Origin: Margaritifera margaritifera | Taxonomy: Eukaryota; Mollusca; Bivalvia; Unionida; Margaritiferidae | DNA length: 64,000 bases | NCBI GenBank assembly: GCA_029931535.1 | Contig: JAQPZY010000962.1 | Coordinates: forward strand, 124,001-188,000 | Direction of reading: 5' to 3' | Made by a program: the position numbers and the translations under genes | Shown here: positions 44,060 to 56,617 of the stretch, piece after piece | Numbering within the stretch: the stretch's first letter is position 1 | How the letters are laid out: each line of letters begins with the position of its first letter | Notes under the pieces: model-generated | Told to the model about the DNA's origin: nothing | The model's input: the letters and a program-made list of their open reading frames with translations, nothing else | Database searches by the model: none

Positions 44060-45860
44060 TAAACTCTAATGTGCCTTTATTATTCTTGCAATGGCTTTTG
44101 CCAAAGTTCATGGATCTCTCCTGTAGTTCAGAATTGATAAAGGAAGGTATTACAATTAAAGGGTCAAGGATTTGAGAGCTATGTACTCATCAATAGGGTC
44201 TTATTTTAAAAATAATTAAAAACTGTCAAAGTCTTTTGAATCATATATTGGTGTCAAGCAAGGTGATCCTTTATCTCAATTATTATCCTTTATTAATGGC
44301 TTTGTTCAAAAGATCAATGCTGATCTCAAGGGTGAATGAACGAAGCTGTTGTTATTTTGTTGTATGCAGATGATTCTGTACTGTAATGTTAAATCAAAAG
44401 ATGCTCTACAATCAATGTTAAATGATTTGAAAGCCTACTGCTGCAGATTCTCTTTACAAATGAATGCTGATACTATTAAAATAATGACCTTTGTAAAAGG
44501 AAGACATATAAATAATTCTTTTTATCATGGGGACAAACTACTCAAGGTCCTTGATTCTTTTTATCATGGGGACAAACTACTCAAGGTCATCTATTCTTTT
44601 TATCATTGGGACAAATTACACAATGTCCTCGATTATTTTTATCATGGGGATAAACTTCTCACGGTCATCGATTCTTTTTATCATGGGGATAAACTTCTCA
44701 CGGTCCTCGATTATTTTTATCATGGGGACAAACTACTCAAGGTCCTCGATTCTTTTTATCATGGGGACAAACTACTCAAGGTACTCGATTCTTTTATCAT
44801 TGGGACAGACTACTCAAGGTCCTCGATTCTTTTTATCATGGGGTCAAACTACTCAAGGTCCTCGATTCTTTTAAATATCTTAGACTTTTCTCTTTTGTTG
44901 CATTTTGTTTGTTTTTATTTTGAGAATGGTAGATGGTTCAGAACACACAAATGTTTATGTGAATAGATTTTTTTTGTGTGTGTGTGCAAAAGTTGTATAT
45001 TTTATATGATGTTTCTCTACCAATCACATAAAAATGTAATTAATTTGTTTCGTTAGTAGCTTCTGTAATTCCTTATAGTGCTGAAGTATGGGGATTTTAC
45101 AATGCAAAGTATCTAGAAAATATGCATTTGAAATTCTGTAAAAGTATCTTGAAAGTTAAGAGATGTACAAGTTTTGATCAATTATAGGAAACACTTGGTA
45201 GAGTACCACTTCATATCATACGAAAAACACCACTGATAAAATTGGTTGGTCAAGAATTTTATAAAACCGCAATTCATTGCTCTCTGAAACAGATTTGATG
45301 TTGACAAATGATGTTGAACTCTGGTATAACTTATATTGATGAAATCTGGGCTTCTCAAATCAAACGTATATTAGATGAATTAGGACTGTGATATGTATGC
45401 CTGAATCAGTATAATGTAAGATACAATCATGGCGCGAGTCCCTAGTCGCTCCTAGTAAACTGACTTATTACGCAATGTATAACAACAATTTTGATTTTAA
45501 ATTACACATGATACATTTAGAATAACTCTTACTTGTTTTCAAATAGTGTCACATGATCTTGCTGTAAAAGTTAGGTTGTTATAGAAGCATATCTAGAGAA
45601 GAGAGGTTTCGTGTAGAATGTACACAAAATATAATTGAAACAGAGTATCACTAGCTCCATGTGCGACCTTTGTATCGCGATCTTCGAAACAAATATTTAT
45701 TTCATTACTCTTGCTTTTATCCTACATTACATAAATTTGAATATATCATACCTCAGTCATAATATAAAATTAATAAACTATCTAAATACACCTATTTTTC
45801 AATGAAATTCAGAGATAACATTAGGACTTAAACTTGATCTCTACTGTCCTTGTTGATCCC
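44060..45860 (+). mobile_element. LINE 3' portion (RT core to zinc knuckle), decayed
   Basis: Ordered RT pieces are 'SKSFESYIGVKQGDPLSQLL' (about 44230), 'VVILLYADDSVL' (YADD at 44362-44373), 'MLNDLKAYCCRFSLQMNADT' and 'KIMTFVKGRHIN'. A 39 bp minisatellite follows, then the thumb and connection region 'VIPYSAEVWGFYNAKYLENM' (about 45070). The C-terminal 'CTQNIIETEYH' and 'PLYRDLRNKYLF' (about 45620-45700) matches the zinc-knuckle region of the LINE at 22950-27270. The N-terminal half is missing, as expected for 5' truncation. Stops and frameshifts are frequent. Confidence 0.8.
44516..44865 (+). repeat. 39 bp minisatellite inside LINE RT, 9 copies
   Basis: TTCTTTTTATCATGGGGACA recurs every 39 bp from 44516. 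One unit near 44790 has lost a T, giving 38. Each unit encodes 13 residues (SFYHGDKLLKVLD) in the RT frame, so the array expands the protein without a frameshift except at that one unit. The unit is the natural LINE sequence between 'HIN' and the conserved 'SFKYL' motif. Confidence 0.95.
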
Positions 45861-45978
45861 TACTGTCCTTGACCTTGATTCATACTTTCCTTGTTGATCC
45901 CTACTGTCCTTGAACTTGATCCCTACTGTCCTTGTTAATCCCTACTGTCCTTAAACTTGATCCCTACTGTCCTTGTTT
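45833..45978. repeat. Short tandem repeat, ~20/41 bp
   Basis: About seven copies of CTACTGTCCTTG, alternately followed by TTGATCC and AACTTGATCC, giving a monomer near 20 bp arranged as imperfect dimers near 41 bp. It abuts the 3' end of the LINE. Confidence 0.85.
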
Positions 45979-46410
45979 GCTCTTTGATTCATGTTTTTGT
46001 AGACATATCAATATTTGTAAATATATTTATTGTATGACCACATTATGTTATCATTATTCACATTATGGTTATAAACATTATGTATATAATAATAAACTAT
46101 TCCATATAACTTGGAAACCACTGCGAGAACAAAGTATTGTGCTCACAAAACCCATGTCACCACACCCTTTGAGCACATAAACCACTGGCAATGGCAACAA
46201 AGCGGACGATTGATTGAAAAATATGACGGAATGATACATTGAGATTAGAGGTATGATAATTCATATCCATAGAAACAACATATTCATATTTCAAAAGAGA
46301 TCAACTGAATGCATAGAATATCTTAATCTATGATGGTTTCTCCACTCGAATATAAAAATATCTAAATTCAAAAGACACTAAATTTAACTGTTGGAAGAAA
46401 AGAATTATCA

Positions 46411-46632
46411 TGTCAATCTCAGATAGCCCCAAGGCCAAGTGAAAGTAAGGCAAGGTTCGTAATGCGTCATCCATCATCATCTAATGTCAAGCTCAAATAG
46501 CCCTAAGGCCAAGTGAAAGTAAGGCAAGGTCCGTAATGCGTCATCCATCATCATCTAATGTCAAGCTCAAATAGCCCCAAGGCCAAGCGAAAGTAAGCCA
46601 TGGTCCGTAATGCGTCATCCATCATCATCTAC
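46411..46632. repeat. 74 bp tandem repeat, 3 copies
   Basis: TGTCAA(T/G)CTCA starts at 46411, 46485 and 46559, exactly 74 bp apart; copies are nearly identical. It is followed by a poly-A stretch (46652-46700). Confidence 0.95.
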
Positions 46633-46661
46633 TATTTTCAACTTCTCAAAACCCAAAAAAA

Positions 46662-46699
<38 letters not shown>

Positions 46700-47745
46700 G
46701 GAGACAGTTTTGAAACAAAATCGCTAGAGAACATTCTGGCATGATGGCCTTACAAATTTGTACAACCTTCATGACTGCCATGAACATCGCAGGGGTATAT
46801 AGCGTTAGGCTTGTCCGTCCCGTTATGTACTTATTGTATTTGCAATTCTTCCCAAATTTTTCCATGGGTTGTGTTAAAACGTAGCATATATTATTGACAT
46901 GAGTTCAACATGCGCATATCTTGCTGCGTTTTTACATAATTGTGCCCCTTTATGGCGTTAACTGTATGATCCATAAATGGGAATTCTTGTAAGGGCAACT
47001 TTTTGCACAGCTCTTGATCAATTGCCCTGCCAAGTGGCAGACACCAGTGAGATCAGTTGAACTTGTTATGTTGTCAGGCTTCGATAGTTCTTTTTTGAGA
47101 CATGCCCCTTTCTTTTTCAATCCCTTTTAAAGTTTTCTTTTGCATATATATATATATATATATATACATATACAGACTTTTTACAAGACTTATGGATCTT
47201 TTCTACACGTGGTGAGGGAGAGGATGGGGGCATCTTCTTTGACATATGGGCAAGTTCTAGTTTTCATGAAGGGAGCAAATATTTTGCTACTATCGACCGT
47301 ATATGCGTACGTACGTTCATCCGTCCCAAATCATTCCTTCTTTAAAAACTGACAAGCTAATAAACTTAGATCCATGAAATGTTAACGCTCAATTATGATC
47401 ATAAGTACATAACCTTGGAAGATTTTCAGGCTATTACAGCAATTTTTCTATTACCTGGTTACATTTTCAGGCAATTACGGCAATGTTTCATTTTTATTTT
47501 ATTTTTGCACATTTTTGGAACATTTTTGACAAAAACTATGTTAGTACGATTGAGAAAAAACAACTTGAGATAGATAAATTAAAGCTGGCATCTTGATAAC
47601 ATTGTTATGCCATTATAATATATTTTGTTTCAAATCTATAGAAATATTGGAATTGCTGAAATTGTAATTATTTGGTCTGCAGTCGGTACATAAATATTTT
47701 ACAAACACAAATCTAGTTTATCCTTTCATAACGACACATTAACAC
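46633..47745. other. Poly-A tract, small (TA)n and unassigned DNA
   Basis: An A-rich run lies at 46652-46700. It is followed by a single unit of the family 2 repeat ('TTCTGGCATGATGGCCTTACA' region near 46735-46770), and (TA)n lies at 47143-47166. No gene is supported. Confidence 0.5.
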
Positions 47746-47749
47746 ATGA

Positions 47750-47850
47750 AAGGTTATGTTGTGCTTAACCAATCTGTGTAAAGTATCTTGCCCAGGAACA
47801 CATAATAGTCGCAGACCAATTCTGATATGGGCAGGATTCCAAAACGGAAC
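47750..47850. repeat. Dispersed 'GTAAAGTATCTTGCCC' repeat fragment, copy 3
   Basis: GTAAAGTATCTTGCCCAGGA followed by 'GACCAATTCTGATATGGGCA' and 'GGATTCC' matches the order in the fragments near 9210 and 28280. In each, a 'ctttgccc'-type word is followed 40-60 bases later by a CAGxxCTGG-like word. Confidence 0.5.
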
Positions 47851-47899
47851 ATTCTAGTGTCAGAATCTGGTCATGAGTCCGGCACACGTATGAATTAAT

Positions 47900-48985
47900 C
47901 AGATTTTCCATCTAACATGGATGTCATTACTAACAATAGTAAAACCTGGAAACGACTTCCCATAAATTTCATAACAGAATTTGACCAAATTTGACCAAAG
48001 GCATCCTTGCTTAAATGTCTTTCACTATGGTACAAATGAATCCGATCCGCAATATAATATGGGTGTCGTTGCTTCAAAAAAAAAAAAAATGGTACTGCTA
48101 AATTTAACAAAATTTTGACAGAGATTATATGGGCCTAAAAGCTTTACAATTTTATACAAAACGATGCCGAAAGACCTTTCAATATAGCCACCCCCACCCC
48201 ACCAAAAAAACCCAACAAATTGTTAATAAATAAAGAAAGAATTTTTTTTTTACCAACTTTTTTTTTCGTTCGTAAAACTGCACAAAAGAACTTGACCAAA
48301 TCTGACATTATTCTTGCATGTAGGTCTTTCAAATTAAAACAAACAATGTAAATTCGTCATCGAAATTGGCTGTGATTGCTAAATATAGAAACATATTAAA
48401 ATATCTTTTTTAATAACAACTCAACAGTATTTGACCGAATATTGACAGAAAGCACCCCAGCTTGAAGGCTTTTCAAGTTTATAGAAATGATTTTAATCCA
48501 CCATCCGGTACGACCTCCGTTACTTAACACAAAACAAATCTTTACATGACTTCTCAAGAACTTCTCAGCAGATTTTGATAACACTTGGCAAAAATCATCT
48601 TTGCATGAAGCCCTTTTCCTAAACAAATGATGCCAATTAGCTGTAAAATATGGCCAGCAATACTAAAAATAGAAAAAAATCCCACCACCACCACCCAAAA
48701 AACAGAAACTTGAACAATTTCTTTAAAAAAAAAACAAAAAAAAAAAACGCTAAACAGAATTTGACCAAATATGACAGAAAGCATCCTGGTCAGGCCTTTG
48801 AATGTTATACAAATTATGCTGATCCACCATTTAATATGGCTGTCAATACTAAAAAAAAGAAACACCTTCAAATGACTTATACAAAGCTGTTCATCTAAAT
48901 TGGACCAAAGTTGAAAGAAATCATCCTTGTCTGATGGCCAAATTACTACAGAAATTGTCAAGTTTTGTTATTGCCAATCAACAGA
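47900..48985. repeat. Worn ~140 bp tandem repeat, family 2 (array B)
   Basis: Seven to eight diverged units follow the same word order as array A at 5160-5760: 'acagaatttgaccaaa', 'tgacagaaagcatcctgg', 'tttataca(a)atgatgc', 'gatccaccat', 'aatatggctgt', 'actaaaaatag'. Units are separated by short A-rich runs. Orientation is the same as array A. The open frames in this stretch are by-products. Confidence 0.7.
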
Positions 48986-49312
48986 TTTTAAGGAGAATTT
49001 TAACTGAAAAGTATGTGCTGCATTGTCTTCTCGCGTTGGTGAGCTTCTCTGCACTCATAATTGTTCTTTAAGTTTCATTATCATCGATACTTTGATATGT
49101 TCATAGCTTGACGTAAGTTTTTTATAAGAAGCTACAGAGTTTTGCATCTGCTTATGTAACAACCAGAAGTTGATATACATGAGCATTTCTGATGGAATCA
49201 AACAGTGTAGATTAAGAGGCATGTCTGTTATCCCTGCGTTATAACTAAACTATTTAGTGTCAACAAGGCCAAAACCATTCAGACGTAATTTTGCACCTCA
49301 CATTATTGCATA

Positions 49313-49545
49313 CAGTGGCGGATCCAGAAATATTTAGTGGGGCATAGGCAAGTGGTCTGAGGGACGAAACCCCCAGGCTTCTATATTATAAACGTTTCAG
49401 GGGCACAATTTGAACCATCTAACTGTAAAGAAAATACACTCTATGAAACGTTCCAGTTGTTTGATTGATTTTTTTTTTTTGAGGGGGTAGGGGCGAGGGC
49501 CCTACTCCGTCCCCTTCCACCCATTCCCTGCCCCTGGCATATATG
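49313..49545. repeat. Possible MITE beginning CAGTGGCGGATCCAG
   Basis: CAGTGGCGGATCCAG at 49313-49327 is a terminal sequence seen in many animal non-autonomous DNA transposons. It is followed by text rich in GGGG/CCCC ('GTGGGGCATAGGCAAG', 'GGGGGTAGGGGCGAGGGCCC', 'CCTGCCCCTGG'). The expected complementary end is degraded ('CTGCCCCTGGCA'), so only the 5' end is firm. Confidence 0.5.
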
Positions 49546-49896
49546 GAAAGTGATGAACCAAGTGGATATACATTTCTACGCGTTCTCATATTTTTACTAT
49601 CGCAAATATTTCAAACAATAAAAGATAAGGACGATTTTACCCCCTCTCCCTGGACGTTTCTCCTCATTTGTTGCTCCAGTCTAAAAAAAGTTATTATACA
49701 AAGAAACAGATAGGGAAAAATATGTTTATAGTTCATAAGAAAGATGAGCATATTTCTTTCACAAAACACAAAAATAAAGGCAGCTATGAAGATGGTGCCT
49801 CTGAGTCAAGAAAAACAATCTTTGTTTTCTGATGGCACAATGTTAGGATTGTAGACTTATACAAATTTCTAGTCAATTATATAATTCAATTCCAGG

Positions 49897-50780
49897 GTAG
49901 ATAGATATACCAAATGATCTGTGGATAGACTTATAGGTAGATATATGTACCAAATGATCTGTGGATAGACTTATAGGTAGATATATGTACCAAATGACCT
50001 GTGGATAGACTTATAGGTAGATATATATATACCAAATGATCTGTGGATAGACTTATAGGTAGATATATGTACCAAATGACCTGTGGATAGACTTATAGGT
50101 AGATATATGTACCAAATGACCTGTGGATAGACTTATAGGTAGATATATGTACCAAATGACCTGTGGATAGACTTATAGGTAGATATATGTACCAAATGAT
50201 CTCTGGATAGACTTATAGGTAGATATATGTACCAAATGACCTGTGGATAGACTTATAGGTAGATATATGTACCAAATGACCTGTGGATAGACTTATAGGT
50301 AGATATATGTACCGAATGACCTGTGGATAGACTTATAGGTAGATATATGTACCAAATGACCTGTGGATAGACTTATAGGTAGATATATGTACCAAATGAT
50401 CTCTGGATAGACTTATAGGTAGATATATGTACCAAATGATCTATGGATAGACTTATAGGTAGATATATGTACCAAATGATCTATGGATAGACTTATAGGT
50501 AGATATATGTACCAAATGATCTGTGGATAGACTTATAGGTAGATATATGTACCAAATGATCTCTGGATAGACTTGTAGGTAGATATATGTACCAAATGAT
50601 CTATGGACAGACTTATAGGTAGATATATGTACCAAATGATCTATGGATAGACTTATAGGTAGATATATGTACCAAATGATCTGTGGATAGACTTATAGGT
50701 AGATATATGTACCAAATGACCTGTGGATAGACTTATAGGTAGATATATGTACCAAATGACCTGTGGATAGACTTATAGGT
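49897..50780. repeat. 40 bp minisatellite, ~22 copies
   Basis: Unit GTAGATATATGTACCAAATG followed by A(C/T)CT(G/C/A)TGGATAGACTTATAG repeats every 40 bp; one early unit is 44 bp because of extra TA. Copies are almost identical apart from a C/T and a G/C/A position, indicating recent homogenisation. The Tyr/Ile-rich frame on the minus strand is an artefact. Confidence 0.97.
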
Positions 50781-51224
50781 ACTCTGCACCGTATTCACTA
50801 AGAAAGCGTCTCTGGTGTCTGGCGATTTACTATCCAATTTTGGATATTATCTCTGCGCCGCCCAGCTTGGCGGACACATATGTTTCTTAAGAGTCTAACA
50901 AACTTGTTCCAAACAATTGGCCCCATTACGTACTTTGTTGTAATAACTTGTTAAAGTCAGTCTAATATATGTCTTGATTATAATTTGAACTAAGGAAAAT
51001 TCTTCGTAAAAATGTGTTAACATGTGTTTTTGCTAAACATAAAATTGGCCATGCTCATTGGAGCAATTCTGTTGTCAAATCTTCAGTTTCGGAGGTGCGT
51101 AGTTTTTTCACGTCGTCAAGATCTTCAGTTTCTGAGGTCAGTAAATCTTGCATGTATCCGCAATCCCATAATGCCTAAATATAAGTGATCGGTTTTGAAA
51201 AACACCGGAACTTTTGAAGTTTGT

Positions 51225-51484
51225 CTTATAGCTAGATTGATGTACCAAATAATATGTGGACAGACTTACAGCTAGATAGATGTACTAAATAATATGTGGG
51301 CAGACTTACAGGTAGATAGATGTACCAAATAATCAGCAAACAAACTTACAGGTAGACAGATGTACCAAATGATCCGTGAACAGGATTACAGGTAGATAGA
51401 TGTACCAAATGATCTGTGAACAGACTTACAGGTAGATAGATGTACTAAACGATATGTGGACAGACTTACATGTAGATAGATAGA
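51225..51484. repeat. Diverged 40 bp repeat related to the 50 kb array
   Basis: Six units of 40 bp (GTAGATAGATGTACCAAATA, then AT.TGTG.ACAGACTTACAG) resemble the array at 49897-50780 but with consistent differences (TAGATAGATG rather than TAGATATATG, ACTTACAG rather than ACTTATAG) and much more divergence between units. Confidence 0.9.
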
Positions 51485-53900
51485 GAAGCGATAGAATGAA
51501 TGCACTGATTTATGAATAGACGTATGTACACACATATAGAGGGTAATAATTTTGATGGTATAATGGCCAAAACGGGTACATAAACCTTAGTTACCATGAA
51601 TGCCTTACGAAATACATTCACACCCAACCGCACAAACACAAAACAACAATTGTGGGCCTGGAGTATCTCCTATTTAGCCAAGTAAGCATTGATGATCACT
51701 CTTATCTCTCAAGCCAGATCTCGTGGCCCTGTGCTACTAGTATGTCCTGATCGTTGGCATATACAATACCAGGTTTTGAGTCAAGTTTCGGTTTTTTAAG
51801 GGTCATTTCTGCGTAAAAATGAAATCTGGGGCCAAAAATTTGTTCCCGTTTTCAAAGTAGAGGGGTTTCGGTTTACTGAATAATTTTTTAATGAAATTAA
51901 TGAAAAAGTTTTTGTTTCAATAGAATTTCGGTTTAGTGACGTTTCGGTCTTGAAAGGTTTCACTGTATATTCATCCCAAATAGATCTAGCTTACTTTGCA
52001 GCTAAAATTTTCACATTAAACGAAAACTAACTTCAACTTCACCAACATCTCAACACATTGGCGAACTAACTTTCTTGCATACCCAAGGGAAGTCGCGATA
52101 TTTCGTGACAGTTTAATTTGCAGATTTTAATTTAAAATTTAAATTTCATTTTAATTTAATTAAATCTTTACGAGCAGAGTTTCCTACCTCTGATATTTTT
52201 AATCTCAGATTGAATCAACCATTTGTTTCGATTTTTTCCACCAAGCTAATGGGTTAATTACCGCACAATACTTCGAAAATAAGAATAGTACCAAAGAAGA
52301 CGCGAGTGAAATATTGCATGAAACATAAATTCAAACTAAATGAAACATTTTTCTTTTCTTTCTTTGTGTATAATTGGACACATATTTGAAGGTCTGTGCT
52401 AATAATGAACCAACAGAAAAGTATGTTGAATGATGTCTTGCCTGCTTTGCCATTGTAGTACATAATCCAAAAACTTAGTATAGCCAGTTTAGCAAGAAAA
52501 GTCGGTCATTACAAATACAGTTTACTTAATATAGGTGTTAACATAAGTGACAAATGTGAAAGCGTACATGAAATTGCATAACATACATACAACAATGTCT
52601 AGGAAATTGATCTACTAGAGATAAAGAGCTTGTGGCGTACTTTTCCAAAGCAATTATGATCGTCGTATATATCTAACTACAAAATGAGAGAGAGAGAGAG
52701 AGACGGGGGGGGGGGGGGGAGATAACGTTATAGAATAAACTTTAAGTCGGTAACACATTGAATGACTTCCCACGATCCCATTACACAACAAATGACCTGC
52801 TTTATCTATTGCAGATCTAAGCTGCATTACTCTTTGGAGAATACACTGATGTGCATTAAAACGATTTCATCTCATCGGCGATAACAGTAAATAGTTTTTT
52901 ATTACTATCGAATCTCGAAGTCTACCTACTATTGCGTCTCAGAGTACACATTGAGGCGTCATGTGACCATATTACTCGTAGTCATGCTATTTTTTAGAAG
53001 GGGAAATTCCTACGTACATCTAAACTTGACCTTCTTTTCAACGCGATTGTCGACCTTTTTACGTTGAACATAGTCTTAATTTCAAGACTTTTCGACATTC
53101 TGAATCGGACAGAAAAAGATTTAAAGTAAAATTATGAAAATTTATAAACAGTGCTGCCTGAAGTGTCGCCTCTAATTTTTGCTGCTAACATCAATAATGA
53201 AAATTTGCACAAATCCATTTTGAACCGACCCTATAAAGTGTAAGATATATTTGCTCAGACACAATAAAATACATGTCCGACTGAAGAAGGATGTTCATGG
53301 AGCATTCTGTTGGAAGCAAATTATGGTTAGTTTCCTTTTAGAGCATGCATTTTGCTTTAAAACTGCTACTGTCTACCCCCCTCCTGCACCCAATACATGC
53401 ACAGGAAGCTGAAAGAGGACATGATATCATCGATAAAAATAGATTCTTGTCGTATACATTGCTTTTTCCTTTGTGACGGAGGGATACCTTGCATCAAGGT
53501 ACGAAAGACAGTCCAATATCGTACGTGCCTGGTACACCATTTTGCTATTATGGTATACCTTTCTTCATGAAAGTGAGAAAACCAGTCCAATAAGGAAGTA
53601 CTCTTTTACTTCAAGAAATAAAAACAGTCCCAAATACCCATATATAAAAAACAAAACAAAACAAAAACAAAAAACAATCCCCAAAACAACACAAAACCAA
53701 CAAAAACAAAACAATTTAATAAAGATTATCTGGCGCCCTCAAATGAAAGGCAACTCCTCAATTGATTTTAGCCATTATCATCGCTGATCTTACTGAACAT
53801 TTTTTTAGATGCGTATTCTCCTTCTTAACTTATGATTAAAAGTAACTGATAACCCTGGATCATACTAATAACGTTACAACGTAACTTTCGCCAGTATTTC
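51485..53900. other. Unassigned AT-rich DNA
   Basis: Only a small (GA)n(G)n tract (52685-52720) and an A/C-rich stretch (53645-53720) stand out. No gene is supported. Confidence 0.4.
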
Positions 53901-53914
53901 CACAACCTCTACCT

Positions 53915-54115
53915 TTATCGCTACTACTACTACTCCTACCACTGCTGCTACTGCTGACGGCGATGCCATCACAACTGTTACTACTACAATTGATAACCAC
54001 TAGAACCACCACCACTGCTGGTGCTATTTTTACTACTCCTACTACTTCTACTACTAATATTACTACTACTAATGTTTCTGCTACTGCAAAACCTCATCTT
54101 CCTTTTCCATCTGCT
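53915..54115. repeat. (ACT)n-type trinucleotide-rich region
   Basis: Imperfect CTA/CTG/ACT triplets run for about 200 bp. The Thr-rich open frame that starts at 53963 is driven by this; its later half has no recognisable domain. Confidence 0.8.
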
Positions 54116-54574
54116 ACTGCTGTATCCCATCTTGGTAAAGATGACAATTTAGCGGTACAAGTAGATTCATCATTTTCTGCAGTTCAGACGTTTATAGTTT
54201 TGTTACATATCACACGATACAAGAAAAAATGGAACGATCATATGTCATTTACGGACAATGACGATACGTTTTTAACTTCTGCTTCCCTTGAATCACCCTT
54301 CTGTTACGCTGGAAATAATATGGTGAGTCACGCCCGAGAACACACTAGTGACCTTATGCACTTAAGGTTAGTTGTGTAGTCTGCTCAAGTATTTTACTGC
54401 ACATGAGGTTGTGTTGTGTGTTAGTATTTGCTATTTCGTTCTTTGATACGGACACTAAACTTGCTGCTTCTGAGGGCGACGAAGTCTAAACCAGTCCGTC
54501 AATATGGCGATTAACAGGACGAGGCATTTTGTACTTGCAATCTTGGGATTCAGCTTAATTGCCCCCGCTAACAG

Positions 54575-54575
54575 T

Positions 54576-54648
<73 letters not shown>
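54575..54648. repeat. (TC)n microsatellite
   Basis: About 74 bp of uninterrupted TC dinucleotides. Confidence 0.98.
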
Positions 54649-54650
<2 letters not shown>

Positions 54651-55261
54651 GAGGGATATATGTAGCACACACTATATCCAATCAATCGCTACTAAATCTA
54701 CATATCTCTTTTATCCTATACGAAGGCTATGTACATGTGACAGGTGTACCCTTTAAGGGACCGAGCATTTAATTTATGGGGTTGGGGTAGGGTGGGTGTG
54801 TGGCTGGGATGGACTGTATGAGTGTCATAAACTATCGGTATGTTGATTTCCAATTGTCGGAAGATAACTAAACTGTTGAGAATGGTGATCCCCAGAATTT
54901 GATTCATCCAGAGCCAAACATGTGGTATATTCACAGTTGATCAGACATGGACCGCCAATGTATACCTTATCATCACACCATATGACATCCTGAATCGACA
55001 AATCAGATTATTTTCTTTAAACAAAAATGATCAATAAATGTTGAGCTCGTAATTGTTTTAAGACAGACTAAGCATTACTCCACTTATGGTGGAAGGGCCT
55101 GAAAAAATAATCATGGTCCGATTAAAGTGAAAGAACCGAACCATCCGCATGTTTCCTATTCACACTGCAGCAGTACCCCAAGAAAAATTAAAACACACTA
55201 GAATAGCAGCTATGTAATCAAGTTTTGTGTGCAACAATATGAAGTTTCAAATAAATTCAAA

Positions 55262-56042
55262 GTTATGAGACCGTGTGACAAATAATGTGCATAGTAGGTA
55301 CATTTGAAAGAAAGAAATCTGTCAAAATTGGATGAAATAACGTGCATAGTAGGTACATTTGTAAGAAAGAAATCTGTCAAAATTGGATGAAATAACGTGC
55401 ATAGTAGGTACATTTGTAAGAAAGAAATCTGTCAAAGTTGGACGAAATAACGTGCATAGTAGGTACATTTGTAAGAAAGAAATCTCAAAATTGGACGAAA
55501 TAACGTGCATAGTAGGTATATTTGTAAGAAAGAAATCTGTCAAAATTGGATGAAATAACGTGCATAGTAGGTACATTTGTAAGAAAGAAATCTCAAAATT
55601 GGACGAAATAACGTGCATAGTAGGTACATTTGTAAGAAAGAAATCTATCAAAATTGGATGAAATAACGTGCATAGTAGGTACATTTGTAAGAAAGAAATC
55701 TCAAAATTGGACGAAATAACGTGCATAGTAGGTACATTTGTAAGAAAGAAATCTGTCAAAATTGGATGAAATAACGTGCATAGTAGGTACATTTGTAAGA
55801 AAGAAATCTGTCAAAATTGGACGAAATAACGTGCATAGTAGGTACATTTGTAAGAAAGAAATCTGTCAAAATTGGATGAAATAACGTGCATAGTAGGTAC
55901 ATTTGTAAGAAAGAAATCTCAAAATTGGACGAAATAACGTGCATAGTAGGTACATTTGTAAGAAAGAAATCTGTCAAAATTGGATGAAATAACGTGCATA
56001 GTAGGTACATTTGTAAGAAAGAAATCTGTCAAAATTGGATGA
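55262..56042. repeat. 55/53 bp minisatellite, 14 copies, with dimer order
   Basis: GTGCATAGTAGGTACATTTG recurs at 55287 and on to 55994 with successive spacings 55, 55, 55, 53, 55, 53, 55, 53, 55, 55, 55, 53, 55. The 53 bp units lack GT in AAATCTGTCAAAATTGG and are mostly followed by GGACG rather than GGATG, so part of the array is built of 108 bp dimers. The long minus-strand frames are artefacts: the unit has no stop in that strand. Confidence 0.97.
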
Positions 56043-56354
56043 GTCTCACCTTTAAAGAGGTAAAAACTATATTTTTCAGGCATCACCACAATGATTAGGT
56101 TCCTTGTAGAATTCCTTCATTTTTGTCTACATTTATGATGAAATCCAGTGTATTAGTTTTAAGTCGAAATGCACCCAAACTAACTTTTGGTGTGCACTAG
56201 GACACAACATAAATAAATAGTCAGCACTGATTGATCGTTTTGGAAATTATTACGTTTGAATTAATTGTAATGCAAGGGAACTTTTCATAATCGGGCGATT
56301 CACACCTGTTGCACGGTTACCCCACGTAAAAGCCAAGAGATTGAACTCAATAAA

Positions 56355-56617
56355 CATTACATGTGTAATATTGTCCCATGGATAACACACTGTCTGGACA
56401 TTACATGTGTAATATTGTCCCATGGATAACACACTGTCTGGACATTACATGTGTAATATTGTCCCATGGATAACACACTGTCTGGATATTACATGTGTAA
56501 TATTGTCCCATGGATAACACACTATCTGGACATTACATATGTAATATTGTCCAATGGATAACACACTGTCTGGACATTACATGTATAATATTGTCCCATG
56601 GATAACACTGTCTGGAC
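56355..56617. repeat. 44 bp minisatellite, 6 copies
   Basis: CATTACATGTGTAATATTGT plus CCCATGGATAACACACTGTCTGGA repeats at 56355, 56399, 56443, 56487, 56531 and 56575. Each unit contains the palindromic ATTACATGTGTAAT and CCATGG. Confidence 0.95.

Noticed and set aside
49897..50780. CRISPR array (regular 40 bp repeat)
   Set aside because: The whole 40 bp unit repeats without variable spacers, and the context is eukaryotic; it is a minisatellite.
55262..56042. Long minus-strand ORFs (156 and 84 codons) as a repeat protein gene
   Set aside because: The 55/53 bp unit lacks stops in any phase, so the frame drifts through all phases; there is no constant peptide unit.
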